From assembly GCA_964019695.1 (NCBI GenBank), contig OZ026525.1:68431753-68495752 (forward strand): a stretch of DNA of 64,000 nt, written 5' to 3'. The notes beneath the pieces are model-generated. The model did no database searches. It saw nothing but the letters and a program-made list of their open reading frames with translations, and was not told the DNA's origin. The DNA comes from Loripinus fragilis. Taxonomy: Eukaryota; Mollusca; Bivalvia; Lucinida; Lucinidae. The position numbers were made by a program, and so were the translations under genes. This document shows, one piece after another, positions 19,980 through 30,121 of the stretch (position 1 is the stretch's first letter; the number at the start of each line of letters is the position of its first letter).

Positions 19980-20169
19980 TAGGTTTAGATAAGCAAAAAT
20001 TTTCAGCATAAAATTAAAAATATTTTCATACCCATAATGTTTAGCATATGTTTTGGATGCTCAAAAGAACTGTCTCATTGAGACGGTTCTTTTGAGTACC
20101 CACAACATACCTTTTGGTTGAGAAATAAGAAAAATATTTTTCTGGTACGCGCTCATAACTAAAGGCATG
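19980..20169. mobile_element. PAL-A copy, complete single unit
   Basis: From TAGGTTTAGATAAGC to CATAACTAAAGGCATG, with stem GCTCAAAAGAACTGTCTC / GAGACGGTTCTTTTGAG. Confidence 0.9.
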
Positions 20170-20254
20170 TATGTTCTAACACAGGTAAGAAACGGGGAAA
20201 TTCATGATGGAAAACTGTATCGATAAACAAATGCATTACATATATCTTTTGCAC

Positions 20255-20624
20255 TGTTCTTACAGACAAGATTGTGTAAAATTCAAGGACTTCTTAAAGA
20301 CTTTCGTACTGTTTTCAAGGACTGAAAACTTAAGAAAAATATTGATTTACACGTTAAAATTCTACTTTGGAAATGCTAGAATCCATTTCTACAGATATTA
20401 GTTTAAGAAAATTAGTATAAAATTGTGTTGCCTAATAAAGGCAGCACAATTTGATACTGATTTAGGTCTTCAAAACAGTTGAATCCTCCTGTAAATTGTA
20501 AAATTCAAGGACTTTTTAATGCCTTTGAGTGTTTTTCAAGTACTTTTCAAGGCAAATCTAATTTTCAAGGACTTTTCAAGACAGTCCTGTATATTCAAGT
20601 ACTTTTCAAGCCTGTGCGAACCAT
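20255..20624. mobile_element. PAL-C element, copy 2
   Basis: Runs from GTTCTTACAGACAAGATTGT to CAAGCCTGTGCGAACC. The centre is shortened to GTGTTGCCTAATAAAGGCAG, so the inner hairpin is partly lost. Confidence 0.85.
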
Positions 20625-20977
20625 GTTGTGGATTGGAAGCACCTCCAAGTGATGCTTCTAATGAGTACCCACAATTTTTTTGTTTGTTGAGAACGTCATT
20701 TTTCTGCTGAACAAAAAATAAAAAAATATCTAATCGAGTGCTATGATCACACTATAAGGGGGGGGGGGTAATTTTGGATATTTCCCAAAGTAAAGAGATT
20801 TTTTCCGTTTCTCAATGAAAGTGAACGATAAACAGGCATTGTAGCTGCATAGCTTTAGACATGATGCTATTTCTGTAAACCTAAAATACTGTTTTTTTTA
20901 TTATTTTACACAAAATAAACTTTTGTCTTGCTCATTGAAGTACCCTGGGCTTCTACATAAAAGGGGGAAATCATAAA
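20625..20977. other. Spacer with a short G run
   Basis: Contains the small inverted pair GAAGCACCTC / AGTGATGCTTC near 20636 and a run of ten G at about 20759-20768. No gene supported. Confidence 0.35.
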
Positions 20978-21380
20978 TAAAAATTCTCAAGCAAAACACA
21001 TGTTGTGAGTACTCAAAAGAATCATCTCTATGAGAACATTCTTTTGAGCACCAAAAACATACATTTGAACAAATGGTTAAGAAAATAATCACAATTTTAC
21101 TGTCTTGCCAGCCAAGAGTGACAGTGACGTCATGTTTTGTTTACAACATTATCCGGGATTCATTATCTATAGATCACTTGTGTATTAATCCTATCCTCAG
21201 GATAGGATTAATACACAAGTGATCTATCGATTCACAATAGATTAAGTGGAGTGTTCAAGTTATTTGTTACTTAGCCATTAGTTACTAAGCCATTGGTAAC
21301 ACAATGTTACGTCACTGTCACTTTTGTTTGGCACGACAGTACACTCAAATTTTTTTGCTTAGCTGGACATACCAACATCA
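20978..21380. mobile_element. PAL-A copy split by a TA-flanked hairpin element
   Basis: The left part (20978-21099) reads TTCTCAAGCAAAACACATGT through a degenerate stem to ATCACAATTTTA. The family continues at about 21340 with TACACTCAAATTTTTTTGC. The gap is filled by the element at 21098-21341. Confidence 0.8.
21098..21341. mobile_element. TA-flanked MITE nested in PAL-A
   Basis: Flanked by TA on both sides, with ends CTGTCTTGCC and GGCACGACAG. Inside are inverted AGTGACAGTGACGTCA / TTACGTCACTGTCACT and a perfect palindrome of 57 bp at about 21171-21227 on ATCCTATCCTCAGGATAGGA. Because uninterrupted PAL-A copies exist, the TA duplication is directly visible. TA duplication suggests a Tc1/mariner-type origin. 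Confidence 0.85.
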
Positions 21381-21444
21381 TGTAATAGGAAAGTAGATCT
21401 TATCTAATGTACTGACTTCAGGTCATCGAAATGTCAAGAGTTAA

Positions 21445-21653
21445 TTAACTCTTTTGCCTACTGGGTAATCTTTCATACTTTTTTGTCTTCTGCTGAGTGT
21501 TTCCAAAATCAACTTTTCGAAACATTCTTTCAGGAATACCATCAGAGTGTCAAACAGTTTGGATCCAGATCAGGTCTGACATTTTGTCGGTCCTGATCTG
21601 GATCCAAACTTTTGGCAAAAGTTATCAGCAGACAAAACCAGTAGGCAAATGAT
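21445..21653. mobile_element. PAL-F element, copy with hairpin intact
   Basis: Begins TTAACTCTTTTGCC. The centre is GTTTGGATCCAGATCAGG, CTGACATTTTGTCGG, CCTGATCTGGATCCAAAC, a symmetric long hairpin. It ends near CCAGTAGGCAAATGATGCC; the right TTAA is not preserved. Confidence 0.85.
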
Positions 21654-21832
21654 GCCTGACCAGGTCATGTCTAATTTCATCAGTGGTCAATGCCCATTTT
21701 ACATGCTTAGAATAAAAACTAGTTTATTTTAATTGAGACGTAACATGGCTTTCAACAATCTTTCAGTCATATCAAGAATTTTACGTTGACTCTTAATATA
21801 CTGCAAACTTTTACTAGGTCTCCGGAGAAGTG

Positions 21833-22000
21833 TGTAATTAGAAATTTATTTCCTTATTCATCAACTGAAACATATGTTGTGGGTACTCAAAAGACCCATC
21901 TCAATTAGACGGTTCTTTTGAGCACCCAAATACATGTTATAAGCTGATGGGCAAGAAAATAATAACAATTTTAAGCCTAAAAAGTTTCTGGACCTATGAA
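21833..22000. mobile_element. PAL-A copy, inverse orientation
   Basis: Reads GTGTGTAATTAG, TTATTCATCAACTGAAACAT, the stem ACTCAAAAGACCC / GGTTCTTTTGAGCAC, and ends near TTTCTGGACCTATG. Confidence 0.85.
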
Positions 22001-22190
22001 CTGAATAACAAATATGAATGTTAACTCTTACTGTTTCTGAGTAACGAAATTGACTTTAAACAGACAGATAGAAACTTGCACGCTAAGTCGCCAAAACTAA
22101 TGGTACATGACAAAAATATGATACCCATAGCAATTCTTTGTGTACTATGACAAATATATGGAAGCTATTGTAATGGCAGGATATTCTGAT
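22001..22190. other. Unique spacer
   Basis: No feature recognised. Confidence 0.3.
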
Positions 22191-22323
22191 CCAATAGACT
22201 AAATGTTGTTGTGTTTGGGTTTAACATCCCACCAACAGCTAAGGTCATATGAAGACGGGGTCATGGCTTTAAGTCTCATCCGACAGACTGGTGAAGCCGG
22301 GGATCGAACCCAATAGACTAAAT
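22191..22323 (-). mobile_element. Third SINE type, truncated, 14-bp TSD
   Basis: CCAATAGACTAAAT is repeated exactly at 22191-22204 and 22310-22323. Between them lie GTTTAACATCCCACCAACAG and GGGGATCGAACC, the complement of a pol III B box. The body differs from SINE-I and SINE-II, so this is a distinct, 5'-truncated tRNA-derived SINE. Confidence 0.8.
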
Positions 22324-22741
22324 ATGGACTGATAGGTTTGACAATTCATATGAGTTCAGTCCAGAAACAGTTCAAGCAGACTGACATAGCAGCTAGCGCC
22401 AAAAGGCAAGAGCTTTGTCAAACTGATCTTTGTCCAGCAAATTTTGAACCAATGTGGACTGATAAACGACATTTCAAGCAGACTTGGCTTAGCAGCTAGC
22501 CTATTAAAGAGACTAAGTCTGCAACTATGAACATTTTTCGAAAAAAAAATTCTTTTTAAATAATTTGTAAAGTAGAATTAAGTTATGTTTTCACAATAAA
22601 TATGTTCACTATAGCTGAAAACTGCATGGAAAAGTGAATTATCTTATGAAAACAGGTGTTTTTTTTCTCTTGTTGGTAATTATTTGCGTCCCTCCAATTG
22701 ATTTTTAACAGAAATGCTGTTGTTTTGATACTGATAATTTG
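22324..22741. repeat. Spacer with a degenerate direct repeat
   Basis: TGGACTGATA recurs at about 22325 and 22456, each followed by CAGACT(T)GRC(A)TAGCAGCTAGC, giving a two-unit repeat of roughly 130 bp. Otherwise AT-rich and unique. Confidence 0.45.
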
Positions 22742-25235
22742 TTAAAGGGGACATATTAAAGTTCTAAATCCAATAAAATATGAAAGAAAATGGTTATAAG
22801 AGCAAAACATACAATGTTTTGTGGTAAAAAATAAGAATATCTTCTTTAATTAGATCGTTGATTAATTGCTGCTGATAATTTATTATCCTGCTTATCTCCC
22901 TTGATTTCTGTAGCGGCAAGTCACTTCCCTTGGATTTGTGACGTCATAAGGGCAGTTCGTCCGATGACTGTGTATTGACTCTGTATTATGCAGTACGGGT
23001 GTCGAACTTGATAGCGATGTAAATGATGTTTCGGGGTAGACATTGACGAGTCTGGACCAATGCACACTAATCAATATTCAATCGAGTTCCTCGGCATGCA
23101 TTTCGAAAGTTGAAGACCCGTTGAAAACATAGTGTCGGCTCACATCAGCAGTAGGCCTGTAGAGCCTAATAAAATTGTATGTCTTTGTTTATCAAACCCC
23201 ATTCATTTGTCTACATGACAAAATGCTCATTACACAAGTTTATAAACAACAAAAACGGGTGACATTGTCGTATCACACCGGACATGTGACAATAGCGAAC
23301 GCTTTGGTTAAAACTTGTTTTTGATCGGCGACAACAACGATTTTGATTTTCAAACGATGATCGTATTCCGCGGATCGCAAAAATTGTATTTTGCTATCAA
23401 AAACAATTGTTTGGGCTGTCGGATTGCATTTTTGCGTTTTTTAAGAATTTGAAATCAGGATCGCCGGGCCTAACCGTTGAGTCTGTACGAGCCTTCTCAG
23501 TCAGTTCACTGACATGAACATCGCATGATTAGTTTTTTTGAAATAACAATGGCACATTGTTTTTTATTTTTTCTTTCTATTTTTGATTACTCATTTTACG
23601 CATTTCTTGAGACAAGACGCTTTCTATGAGCACATTGACCAATTATTGCCAACTCATTAAATTTTCATTCTTGCACCGAAGGATCAGACGAGCTTGCGCG
23701 CATGCAGTCTCGAAAGAGCCTCCAAACAATTATAGACTTAAAGTAGAGACTCAGCCAGCATCGAATATCGGGCCACTATCGGGCCCAATTTTTATGTTTA
23801 CTGGGGACCTCAATGAAGGCTCATGCCACTAGCCCCACTGTAGATGGCCGTGCAACCATGTATGAAGGAGTCCTTTACGAATAGGCGTAAATACCTAAAC
23901 ATCGTGACTCATACGCGGATCCAGAGAGGGGGGGGGGGGGCAGGGGGTCCGGATCCCCCCCTGAAAAATCACAAAAATAAAGGGCTTCTTAGCAATACTG
24001 TTCCGGATCCGCTGAAAATCAAAAAGCTACCAAGCCAGCGTTCAATGTTGGGCCATCATTGGCCCGTTCCAGTCAGCGAAACGCCATTTGAATGGCGTTT
24101 CGCTGGCGGGCCAATAATGGCCCGCTTTAAGTGCTATTTGGATAGCCTTCCCCTCAACACAAAAAAAAAAAAAAAAAGAGTTTGGCAAAACATTCTGGAT
24201 CCGCGCATGGTGGTTTATATAGATGATGCGCGTGTGGGCCCGAGGATTGTACATGAAGATTGACAGCCTATTGATTTGTTTTATTCAATCTCATTTGTTG
24301 CTGTTCCTGCACGTGACCTGGGAATTCTACATGACAAAATGATGTCATGTCAGGAAGGGTAGATAGACTCGCCATTTAGTTTGCGATGCAAAATTCAAAT
24401 TCTGGTGCAATATAGATCCCGTTTTTATGTTTTTACAAGAATATAAACTATTAATTTATGCGTTCATTGGAAGCGTCTCGCGAGACGATTTCGATAAGCA
24501 CAGAAAAAGCGAGCTCATGAGATTTAAATACTAATACTCAGAATCTGCGCACAGTCTCGACAGTCTCTGCCGCTCTCACACAAAGATTATGCTAACCTTA
24601 GGCACATAGTCAGTGATGAAGGAGCAGAGCATAATTAAGCTGGAGCAAAGCAAAACTAGGCTCTTTAGTCCCACTTTATGGAATTAAAATGCCGATTTTA
24701 TTGCTTGAATTGAAGATAACTCGATGTTCAGGTACAACTGTTTCGTGCGTATAAATGCGTATTCGCTTGAATTTTAATTGTCTACGAGATTTCCAATTTC
24801 TCTGCTAAAATAGGTTATCGTAGGGCATTCATTTCACTAAAACACAAAACATCTGTCCACAATTTCATTGAGAGCGGACCCAATGATCAGAATGCGTATT
24901 GCAGTGATATTTGCAAAACATAAGTCCTTCTTTATCCGAGAATATTAAAAAAAAATATATCGGAATCCAACGATTCTATACTAACAGTCATTCATAAACT
25001 GCCTCTGTGACGTCATAAGGACACTCCGATAGCAAAGGGAAGTAACTTATTCAAGGGAAGTAAACGAGTCGATATTTTATTGACAAAGCGCACAAGCTTA
25101 AAGAAAATGATGATTCTACTCATTTTATCACTCAACATTGTGGAAAATGATCTGAGTTCTTAATAAATACATAAAATCCGACATATAAAAGGAATTTGCA
25201 ATGAAAAATGAAAAACCTTGATATGTCCCCTTTAA
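22742..25235. mobile_element. ~2.5-kb TTAA-flanked non-autonomous DNA transposon
   Basis: Left end TTAA-AGGGGACATAT (22742-22756) and right end ATATGTCCCCT-TTAA (25221-25235) are perfect inverses with TTAA duplications. Subterminal inverted similarity extends inward for at least 250 bp, including TGACGTCATAAGG on the left (about 22940) and the same sequence near 25009 on the right, and CTTCCCTTG / CAAGGGAAG blocks. The interior is more CpG-rich than its surroundings and contains a G-rich PAL-H element. There is no transposase. TTAA targeting suggests piggyBac or Kolobok ancestry; which one is not resolved. Confidence 0.85.
23911..24208. mobile_element. PAL-H G-rich palindromic element, inside the TTAA transposon
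   Basis: Ends ATACGCGGATCCAGAG and TTCTGGATCCGCGCATGG are inverses. Inside are runs of G (13 at about 23928-23940), a second GGATCC pair, and a hairpin GCGAAACGCCATT / AATGGCGTTTCGC with GGGCCATCATTGGCCC beside it. An A tract of 18 lies near 24161-24178. The open frame across it is low-complexity and not a gene. Confidence 0.75.
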
Positions 25236-25681
25236 GATTTACGAAATTAGTAAAATGTATACCTGAATTTTAGTTTTTTTACTGTGTTCTTGATAAATAG
25301 AAACATTATTTCTAAAATAAAAAGATCAAAAGTTACAGACTATGCAGCTTTAAAAGGTGTGAGCACAAAATTGACCCTTGTCCCGCTGAACCCTTCTGAG
25401 AAGTCAATTGATCATAATTAACACTAATGGCTATAAGTTATCTTAATGTCTTGGTCCTGCTGAACTTGGATATATCCTCTTTATACAACAGTGTAGATCC
25501 AGATCAGCTGGCTTCTGATGAAGCCAGCTGATCTAGATCTGCAATGTTTTCCATAAAGCCTCAGAATCCACTGTGTCAATTGAAATCACACAACTGAACT
25601 GGCTGGAAAACAGAGCTGAATGTGTCATATTAATTGATTCAGTAAGACAAGGGTTAAGATTGATTTTTGCTTATGTTTCAT
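25236..25681. repeat. Spacer with a short hairpin element
   Basis: At 25491-25545, GTGTAGATCC and AGATCAGCTGGCTTCTGATG, then AAGCCAGCTGATCT, form a hairpin that recurs at 34341-34395. No gene seen. Confidence 0.6.
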
Positions 25682-25870
25682 AGGTTTAGATAAACAAAAT
25701 TTTTGAGCGTAAAATTGTAAATATTTTCTAATCCATCAGTTTGAACATATGCTTTGGGTGCTCAAAAGAACCATCTCATTGAGACGGTTCTTTTGAGCAC
25801 CCACAACATATGTTTTGGTTGAGAAATAAAAAAAATAATTTTTAGATACACACTCTTAACTAAAGGCATG
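25682..25870. mobile_element. PAL-A copy, complete single unit
   Basis: From AGGTTTAGATAAAC to ACTCTTAACTAAAGGCATG, with a near-perfect stem GTGCTCAAAAGAACCATCTC / GAGACGGTTCTTTTGAGCAC. Confidence 0.9.
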
Positions 25871-26117
25871 TGTTAATTTAAATAGTCTGTTGAGCCAGAT
25901 GCATTACCAAAGTATTTCTTTTGGGGGAAATGCTTTTTATCATGGCAACCAGTCTAGACCTGTATGTGATGCCATGTTATACAGTGTCTTTTCTTGGTTT
26001 ACATTTTTTGCCATCATCCCCTTTTGGGAGCTGATGAGTCATTGATGGAGGCAAGCCATGTTGATGATTCCATGTAAATGGTCCACATTCAGACTTATGG
26101 TGTACTACCCAAATTAC
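25871..26117. other. Unique spacer
   Basis: No feature recognised. Confidence 0.3.
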
Positions 26118-26215
26118 CAGTTGCTAAAGTAACAAAACAGTTGCTTTGGTAACAAAACAGTTGCTATAGGAACAAAACAGTTGCTATGGATACAAAAAGA
26201 ACAGGAGCTATGGAT
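26118..26215. repeat. 20-bp minisatellite
   Basis: Four head-to-tail units of 20 bp like CAGTTGCTATGGTAACAAAA (26118-26197), followed by a degenerate fifth. Confidence 0.9.
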
Positions 26216-26269
26216 AAAGATAATGTCACTCATTTCACTAATAACCCTCATTTTTTGTTTCATTGAAAC

Positions 26270-26365
26270 CGGGAATCAAGTTATCATGTATATGTAATCA
26301 AGTTATGTGTACAATCAGGTTATCATATACGTAATCAATTTATCATGTATGTAATAACAGAGTTC
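26270..26365. repeat. ~22-bp degenerate minisatellite
   Basis: About four units based on AATCAAGTTATCATGTATGT. Unrelated in sequence to its two neighbours. Confidence 0.75.
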
Positions 26366-26477
26366 TTGGCAGTAACACAGTTAAAACTGTCTTTGAAGCA
26401 AGGCACGGATGAGAAGCAGGTCACTGTTTCTAAGCTAACAAAACAAGCAAAAATCTGGTAACATTTCACAAGTCCAC

Positions 26478-26600
26478 ATGTCCCTCCTCGGCAACAATAT
26501 GTCCCTCCTCGGCAACAACATGTCCTTCCTTGGCAACAATATGTTCCTCCTTGGCAACAATATGTTCCTCCTTGGCAACAAAATGTTCCTTGGCAACGAT
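26478..26600. repeat. 21-bp minisatellite
   Basis: Five 21-bp units plus one 18-bp unit, beginning ATGTCCCTCCTCGGCAACAA. The period is a multiple of three and keeps one frame open (a 7-residue repeat M-S-L-L-G-N-N), but there is no start context or continuation, so I do not call it coding. Confidence 0.9.
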
Positions 26601-26635
26601 AAACTTCAACAATTCCTGGTTATTTCAACAACAGG

Positions 26636-26850
26636 TTAACCCAATACTCCATAATATCGCCTTTGAAATATCATATATTTGAAAATATTACGGAAAATGG
26701 AGCATTAGCTCCTTTGGAGCACATGCTACATTTTCCATATTTTCAAAAGTATTCAAAACTTTACTTAAATTTTTCTTGAATTTTTCAATGTTGTCTAAAA
26801 ATAGAAAATGATGTCATAATCTAAAAATAGCCTATGGAGTAAAAGGTTAA
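26636..26850. mobile_element. TTAA-flanked MITE, copy 1 (215 bp with TSD)
   Basis: TTAA at 26636-26639 and 26847-26850 flank ends CCCAATACTCCATA and TATGGAGTAAAAGG. Inside, TTTGAAAATATTACGGAAAA and TTTTCCATATTTTCAAAA form an imperfect hairpin around GGAGCATTAGCTCC. A left-truncated copy is at 39650-39837. CC-starting ends plus TTAA resemble piggyBac. Confidence 0.85.
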
Positions 26851-27445
26851 ACAACTGTAAGATTCTTACAATCTTTTACAGTATTAGTCAAACATGCATT
26901 GGAGTCCCGTAAAGTGAGATTTCAGATTAGTAGAGGGTTAATACTTAATAATAATTATCTCTTATTAAAGCCCATTCTTGACAGCAAGATCTTTCTTCAT
27001 ATTTAAGATACTAATAGGGTTCATAAAGGCGACAAGTTGTAAAAATCTCTTCATATTTGGGGAAATAATGCTAGACAGCTTTCCATCATCTTTCATACTC
27101 CAAATAGAACTCCCAAAAGGGTGAATACTCACCTTGGCCCCAAATAATTTATCCCCATGCCGGGGAGTTCAGCAATGTTGTCCATCATAAACCTAACATG
27201 ACATTCTTAGATGATTGGAAACGTTGTTTATGTGTCTGTAGGCCTCCTTTTCATGGGTCACAATAGGCGTTTATATTGTCATGGGAACTGGTAAGATGGT
27301 GGCGAGACACAGCCCGCCAACCTCCAGGAATACACTCCAGAAGCAAGGCCCCACCCTGCAAATACTACTGCAAAGAAAAGGCAGGTCGTAGGTGCAGCCC
27401 CTGAGCTGGTTTCTGCAGCTGGTGAGCCGATTTTGTGCCGTTTTT
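26851..27445. other. Unique spacer
   Basis: No gene or shared repeat recognised. Frames on the minus strand near 27271-27533 overlap the tandem repeat that follows and show no domain. Confidence 0.35.
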
Positions 27446-27604
27446 GGGAGCATACAGCCTCACCTTTGAGGCAGCTCCCTAAGCCACTTTTGGAAGCCAG
27501 GAGCTGTTTTTTGGCCTGTTGCCAGGGAGCCATGTAGCCTCAGTTTGGAAAACGGCTCCAGGAGCCATTTTTGGGAGCCTAGAGCCTTTTTGGAGCCGCT
27601 TCCC
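27446..27604. repeat. ~80-bp tandem duplication, GC-rich
   Basis: Two diverged units, 27446-27524 and 27525-27604, share GGGAGC(C)AT, AGCCTCA, GGCTCC or CAGCTCC, GGAGC and TTTTTGG blocks. GC content is clearly higher than around it. Open frames on both strands arise from the composition. Confidence 0.65.
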
Positions 27605-28590
27605 ACGACTATATAAAGCACAAATGATTGCTGTTCAGGCATCATTGGATTCTCGACCACAGAGTCCAAAACATAGCAGGAAACCCCTGAAGAGTCTTAT
27701 TATAGACGAAACCTAGGTTGGGTTAGTCATGTTCAAGCCATGGACAAAGCCCAGGAGTCCTTAGTGGTGGGAGCCCTGGCTAGATTTCTCAGTCACGTCC
27801 TTGTACATTTACCACTTCAGTCTGGTCAGGACCTGCCACCCAGTTGTCAAAAACGAGAAACCCCATACATTAGCATGCGCTTCTCCAGTACAGCAGGCTT
27901 AAGCAGCATGTCTGTCCACGGAAGTTTCGGTCCCCTATACTTTTGTGGTCAACAACCAACATGGGCTAGAAGAGACTGCTTAGCAACCATTACGTCAACA
28001 GACGTAAAATGCCAAATGTACTAAGCAGCTACAATCCCTTAAATGGGTCAAAATGAGTTTGGATCAAGACGACCATCCCGCAGTCACTTTCCTCTTATGA
28101 ATCAGCTTTCCAGTCTAAAAAGACTTTAAGTGTCATGGTAACTTATGTAAAAGCCCTCAAAAAAGAGGAAAACATATGCCATCTTCAAAAGATACATGTA
28201 TATATAAATATATGAAGCTAGCAATTAATTTTTTTTCATGGGTTTTGGGGTCTTTTTTTGTTTCTATTAATTTTCTTTGTGATTCATCTCTACATTTGTG
28301 ATGATTCACATTTTATCTCAATGAGAGATGATTCACACAACGTCTGGTATAAATAATTTGAACTCTGCTGCCAAGATGGGTCCATCAATTTTTGAGACCC
28401 AGATTTTTCCCCAACCTGATAGCTCACTTGGAAACCCCATACATCACACTCCCCATTTATACAGCTGTACCTTACATATACATTGTGCATATTTTTTCAG
28501 TAATATTTCATTGTAAACTGTCGATCAATACCGTCTGCTGAACATTTATTAGACAATTTCAGCCGCATCTTGAGAAAATCTGCTTTTGTT
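27605..28590. other. Unexplained relatively GC-rich stretch, then AT-rich spacer
   Basis: 27605-28080 is richer in GC than its neighbours and keeps frames open on both strands: plus 27740-28024 (94 residues from ATG), and on the minus strand an interrupted reading with RGPKLPWTDMLLKPAVLEKR. The latter looks more protein-like than chance but has in-frame stops. It could be a decayed gene or retroelement piece; I cannot name it. 28080-28590 shows nothing beyond a local TTTTTT tract. Confidence 0.3.
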
Positions 28591-28599
28591 CTATGCCAA

Positions 28600-28670
28600 C
28601 AACAGTGACGCTGATCAGCAGTATTAGACTGCACATATGTGCAGTCTGATCAGCGTCATTGTTGTTCACT
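28600..28670. repeat. Isolated hairpin
   Basis: ACGCTGATCAGCAGTATTAG with GACTGCACATATGTGCAGTC and TGATCAGCGT forms a long hairpin centred near 28633. The surrounding GTTGTTCACTG / CCAACAACAGTG is also inverted. Confidence 0.7.
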
Positions 28671-28749
28671 GCCAAGTTAACATTTAATATACACTTCCAA
28701 CCTCCAAACTGTTCAGGTTTCACTACTCTATGTAGCTTAGCAGTTAGGC

Positions 28750-28921
28750 CTATAATTAAAAATCATTTTTCTTATTTCTCAACCAAAACATATGTTGTGG
28801 GTACTCAAAAGAACCGTCTCAATGAGACGTTTCTATTGAACACCCAAAACATAAACTAAAACTGATGGATATGAAAATATTCACAATTTTACGTTTGAAA
28901 AAAATTGTTTAACTGGACCTG
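28750..28921. mobile_element. PAL-A copy, inverse orientation
   Basis: Reads TTTTTCTTATTTCTCAACC, then the stem ACTCAAAAGAACCGTCTC / GAGACGTTTCTATTGA and ends TTGTTTAACTGGACCTGA. Confidence 0.85.
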
Positions 28922-29004
28922 AGTTAGGTTGCAGACAGATTTTCTCCTAACGTGGGTCACTATCAAGTGATAGTATAAAGCCAACAAGGTCTGTTTTGTC
29001 GATA

Positions 29005-29259
29005 ATTGGGCCTCAACGTGAGAAAACCTGTCTTTGGGATTTCTGACCAAGTAAGGCTCAAACCAGCATGCCCAGCTACAGAGACTAGCTAGAATATTGA
29101 AATTTTGCAAAGGAGCAAGGTTGACTACTATACTTCCCAGAAAGGGAATAACAAAGGCACTGATCAGCCTGTGCATCTGCACAGGCTGGTCTGCGCCTTT
29201 GTTGTTCGCATGCAATAGTTTGCATGGAATAGTCAGGTTTTCTCACACTGAGGCCTAAT
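29005..29259. mobile_element. 255-bp MITE with 26-bp TIRs
   Basis: The ends ATTGGGCCTCAACGTGAGAA and CTCACACTGAGGCCTAAT belong to 26-bp inverted repeats with about three mismatches. The centre has a hairpin GATCAGCCTGTGCATCTGCA with its complement CAGGCTGGTC. Single copy in the window. Confidence 0.8.
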
Positions 29260-29578
29260 CGGCCAATATACATATTAGATGATGGTAGTTGTCACAAATT
29301 TTTCCACTGAATCTTAACTTTTGTATGCCCAATGGACGTTCTGTAGTGTATATGATTCCAATGATAGAATTTGGAGAAAATTTATGTATTTTCTATTCCT
29401 GTTTATCTAGACTTAGCACATTGATACATGTGTGACCAATTAAGAGTGCATGTGTGACCAAATAAGGGTATATGCCAATTAATTTCAAAACCTGGCCAGC
29501 ATTGGCGGAGAACAAAAGGTGATGCTCAACCCTTATAATATATTCAATGTCAGCCATTACCTAGTACACTTCACGATC

Positions 29579-29618
29579 ATCCTGTCAGCCCAATTATATT
29601 ACATTTTGGAATCACATA
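29579..29618. repeat. ~40-bp direct repeat, left copy
   Basis: ATCCTGTCAGCCCAATTATA followed by TTACATT recurs at 29841-29880 on the other side of the MITE at 29619-29825. Confidence 0.8.
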
Positions 29619-29825
29619 TACAGTAAAACCTGTCTTAAACGACCACTCAAAAAGAAGACCAAAATTGGGTTTTAAGACCAATTATCGCTTAATGCAGGTC
29701 AAAAGTATTGCAGAATGCTCCAAGGGGAGCATTCTGCAATACTTTCGACCTTCATTAAGCAACCATTTGTCATTAAGATCTTTTTGTCTATTTTTGAGTG
29801 GCCGCTGAAGACAGGTTTTACTGTA
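29619..29825. mobile_element. Tc1/mariner-type MITE, copy 1
   Basis: TA-flanked, beginning CAGTAAAACCTGTCTTAAAC and ending with its near-complement GACAGGTTTTACTG. The centre hairpin is AGTATTGCAGAATGCTCC / GGAGCATTCTGCAATACT. CAGT termini with TA duplication fit Tc1/mariner, including pogo/Tigger-like elements. A second copy in opposite orientation is at 44727-44936. Confidence 0.85.
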
Positions 29826-29840
29826 TACATGTACTCGATG

Positions 29841-29880
29841 ATCCTGTCAGCCCAATTATATTACATTCATGAATCTCATA
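29841..29880. repeat. ~40-bp direct repeat, right copy
   Basis: ATCCTGTCAGCCCAATTATA with TTACATTCATGAATCTCATA, matching the left flank of the preceding MITE. Far longer than a transposon target duplication. Confidence 0.8.
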
Positions 29881-29913
29881 TATACATATACTCGAAAGGC
29901 CATTTTATGGTGT

Positions 29914-30084
29914 TGCTTATTCATTTGTTTGTTTGTTGCTTTACGTCCCAAGTCAACAGCTATGGTCATGGCGGGACTGTCAGTTCACCTAACCACACTT
30001 TTTCCTGGGCAAGCTTGAACAAGCAGTTAACCAGTACTTCGTGCACATACTTTCGCTTGTTACTGACAACAACCCTGCTTATTC
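29914..30084 (-). mobile_element. SINE-II copy 2, head-truncated
   Basis: Tail and middle of SINE-II (GCTTTACGTCCCAAGTCAAC through CTTTCGCTTGTTACTGACAA) with no tRNA head. TGCTTATTC is repeated at 29914-29922 and 30076-30084, a 9-bp target duplication. Confidence 0.9.
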
Positions 30085-30121
30085 GTTAAGATCATAGGTC
30101 CATTTAAGCCTTATCTATCAA

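Noticed and set aside
23844..24263. 139-residue plus-strand ORF
   Set aside because: It runs through a G run, GGATCC palindromes and a poly-A tract of a PAL-H element; the translation is low-complexity glycine and lysine.
26118..26600. A CRISPR array
   Set aside because: The units are directly adjacent with no unique spacers, and the sequence is eukaryotic.
29889..30060. Plus-strand ORF across 29715-30089
   Set aside because: It crosses a MITE, a direct repeat and a SINE-II; the SINE part gives the typical AQVNSYGHGGTVSSPNHTFS-like false peptide.
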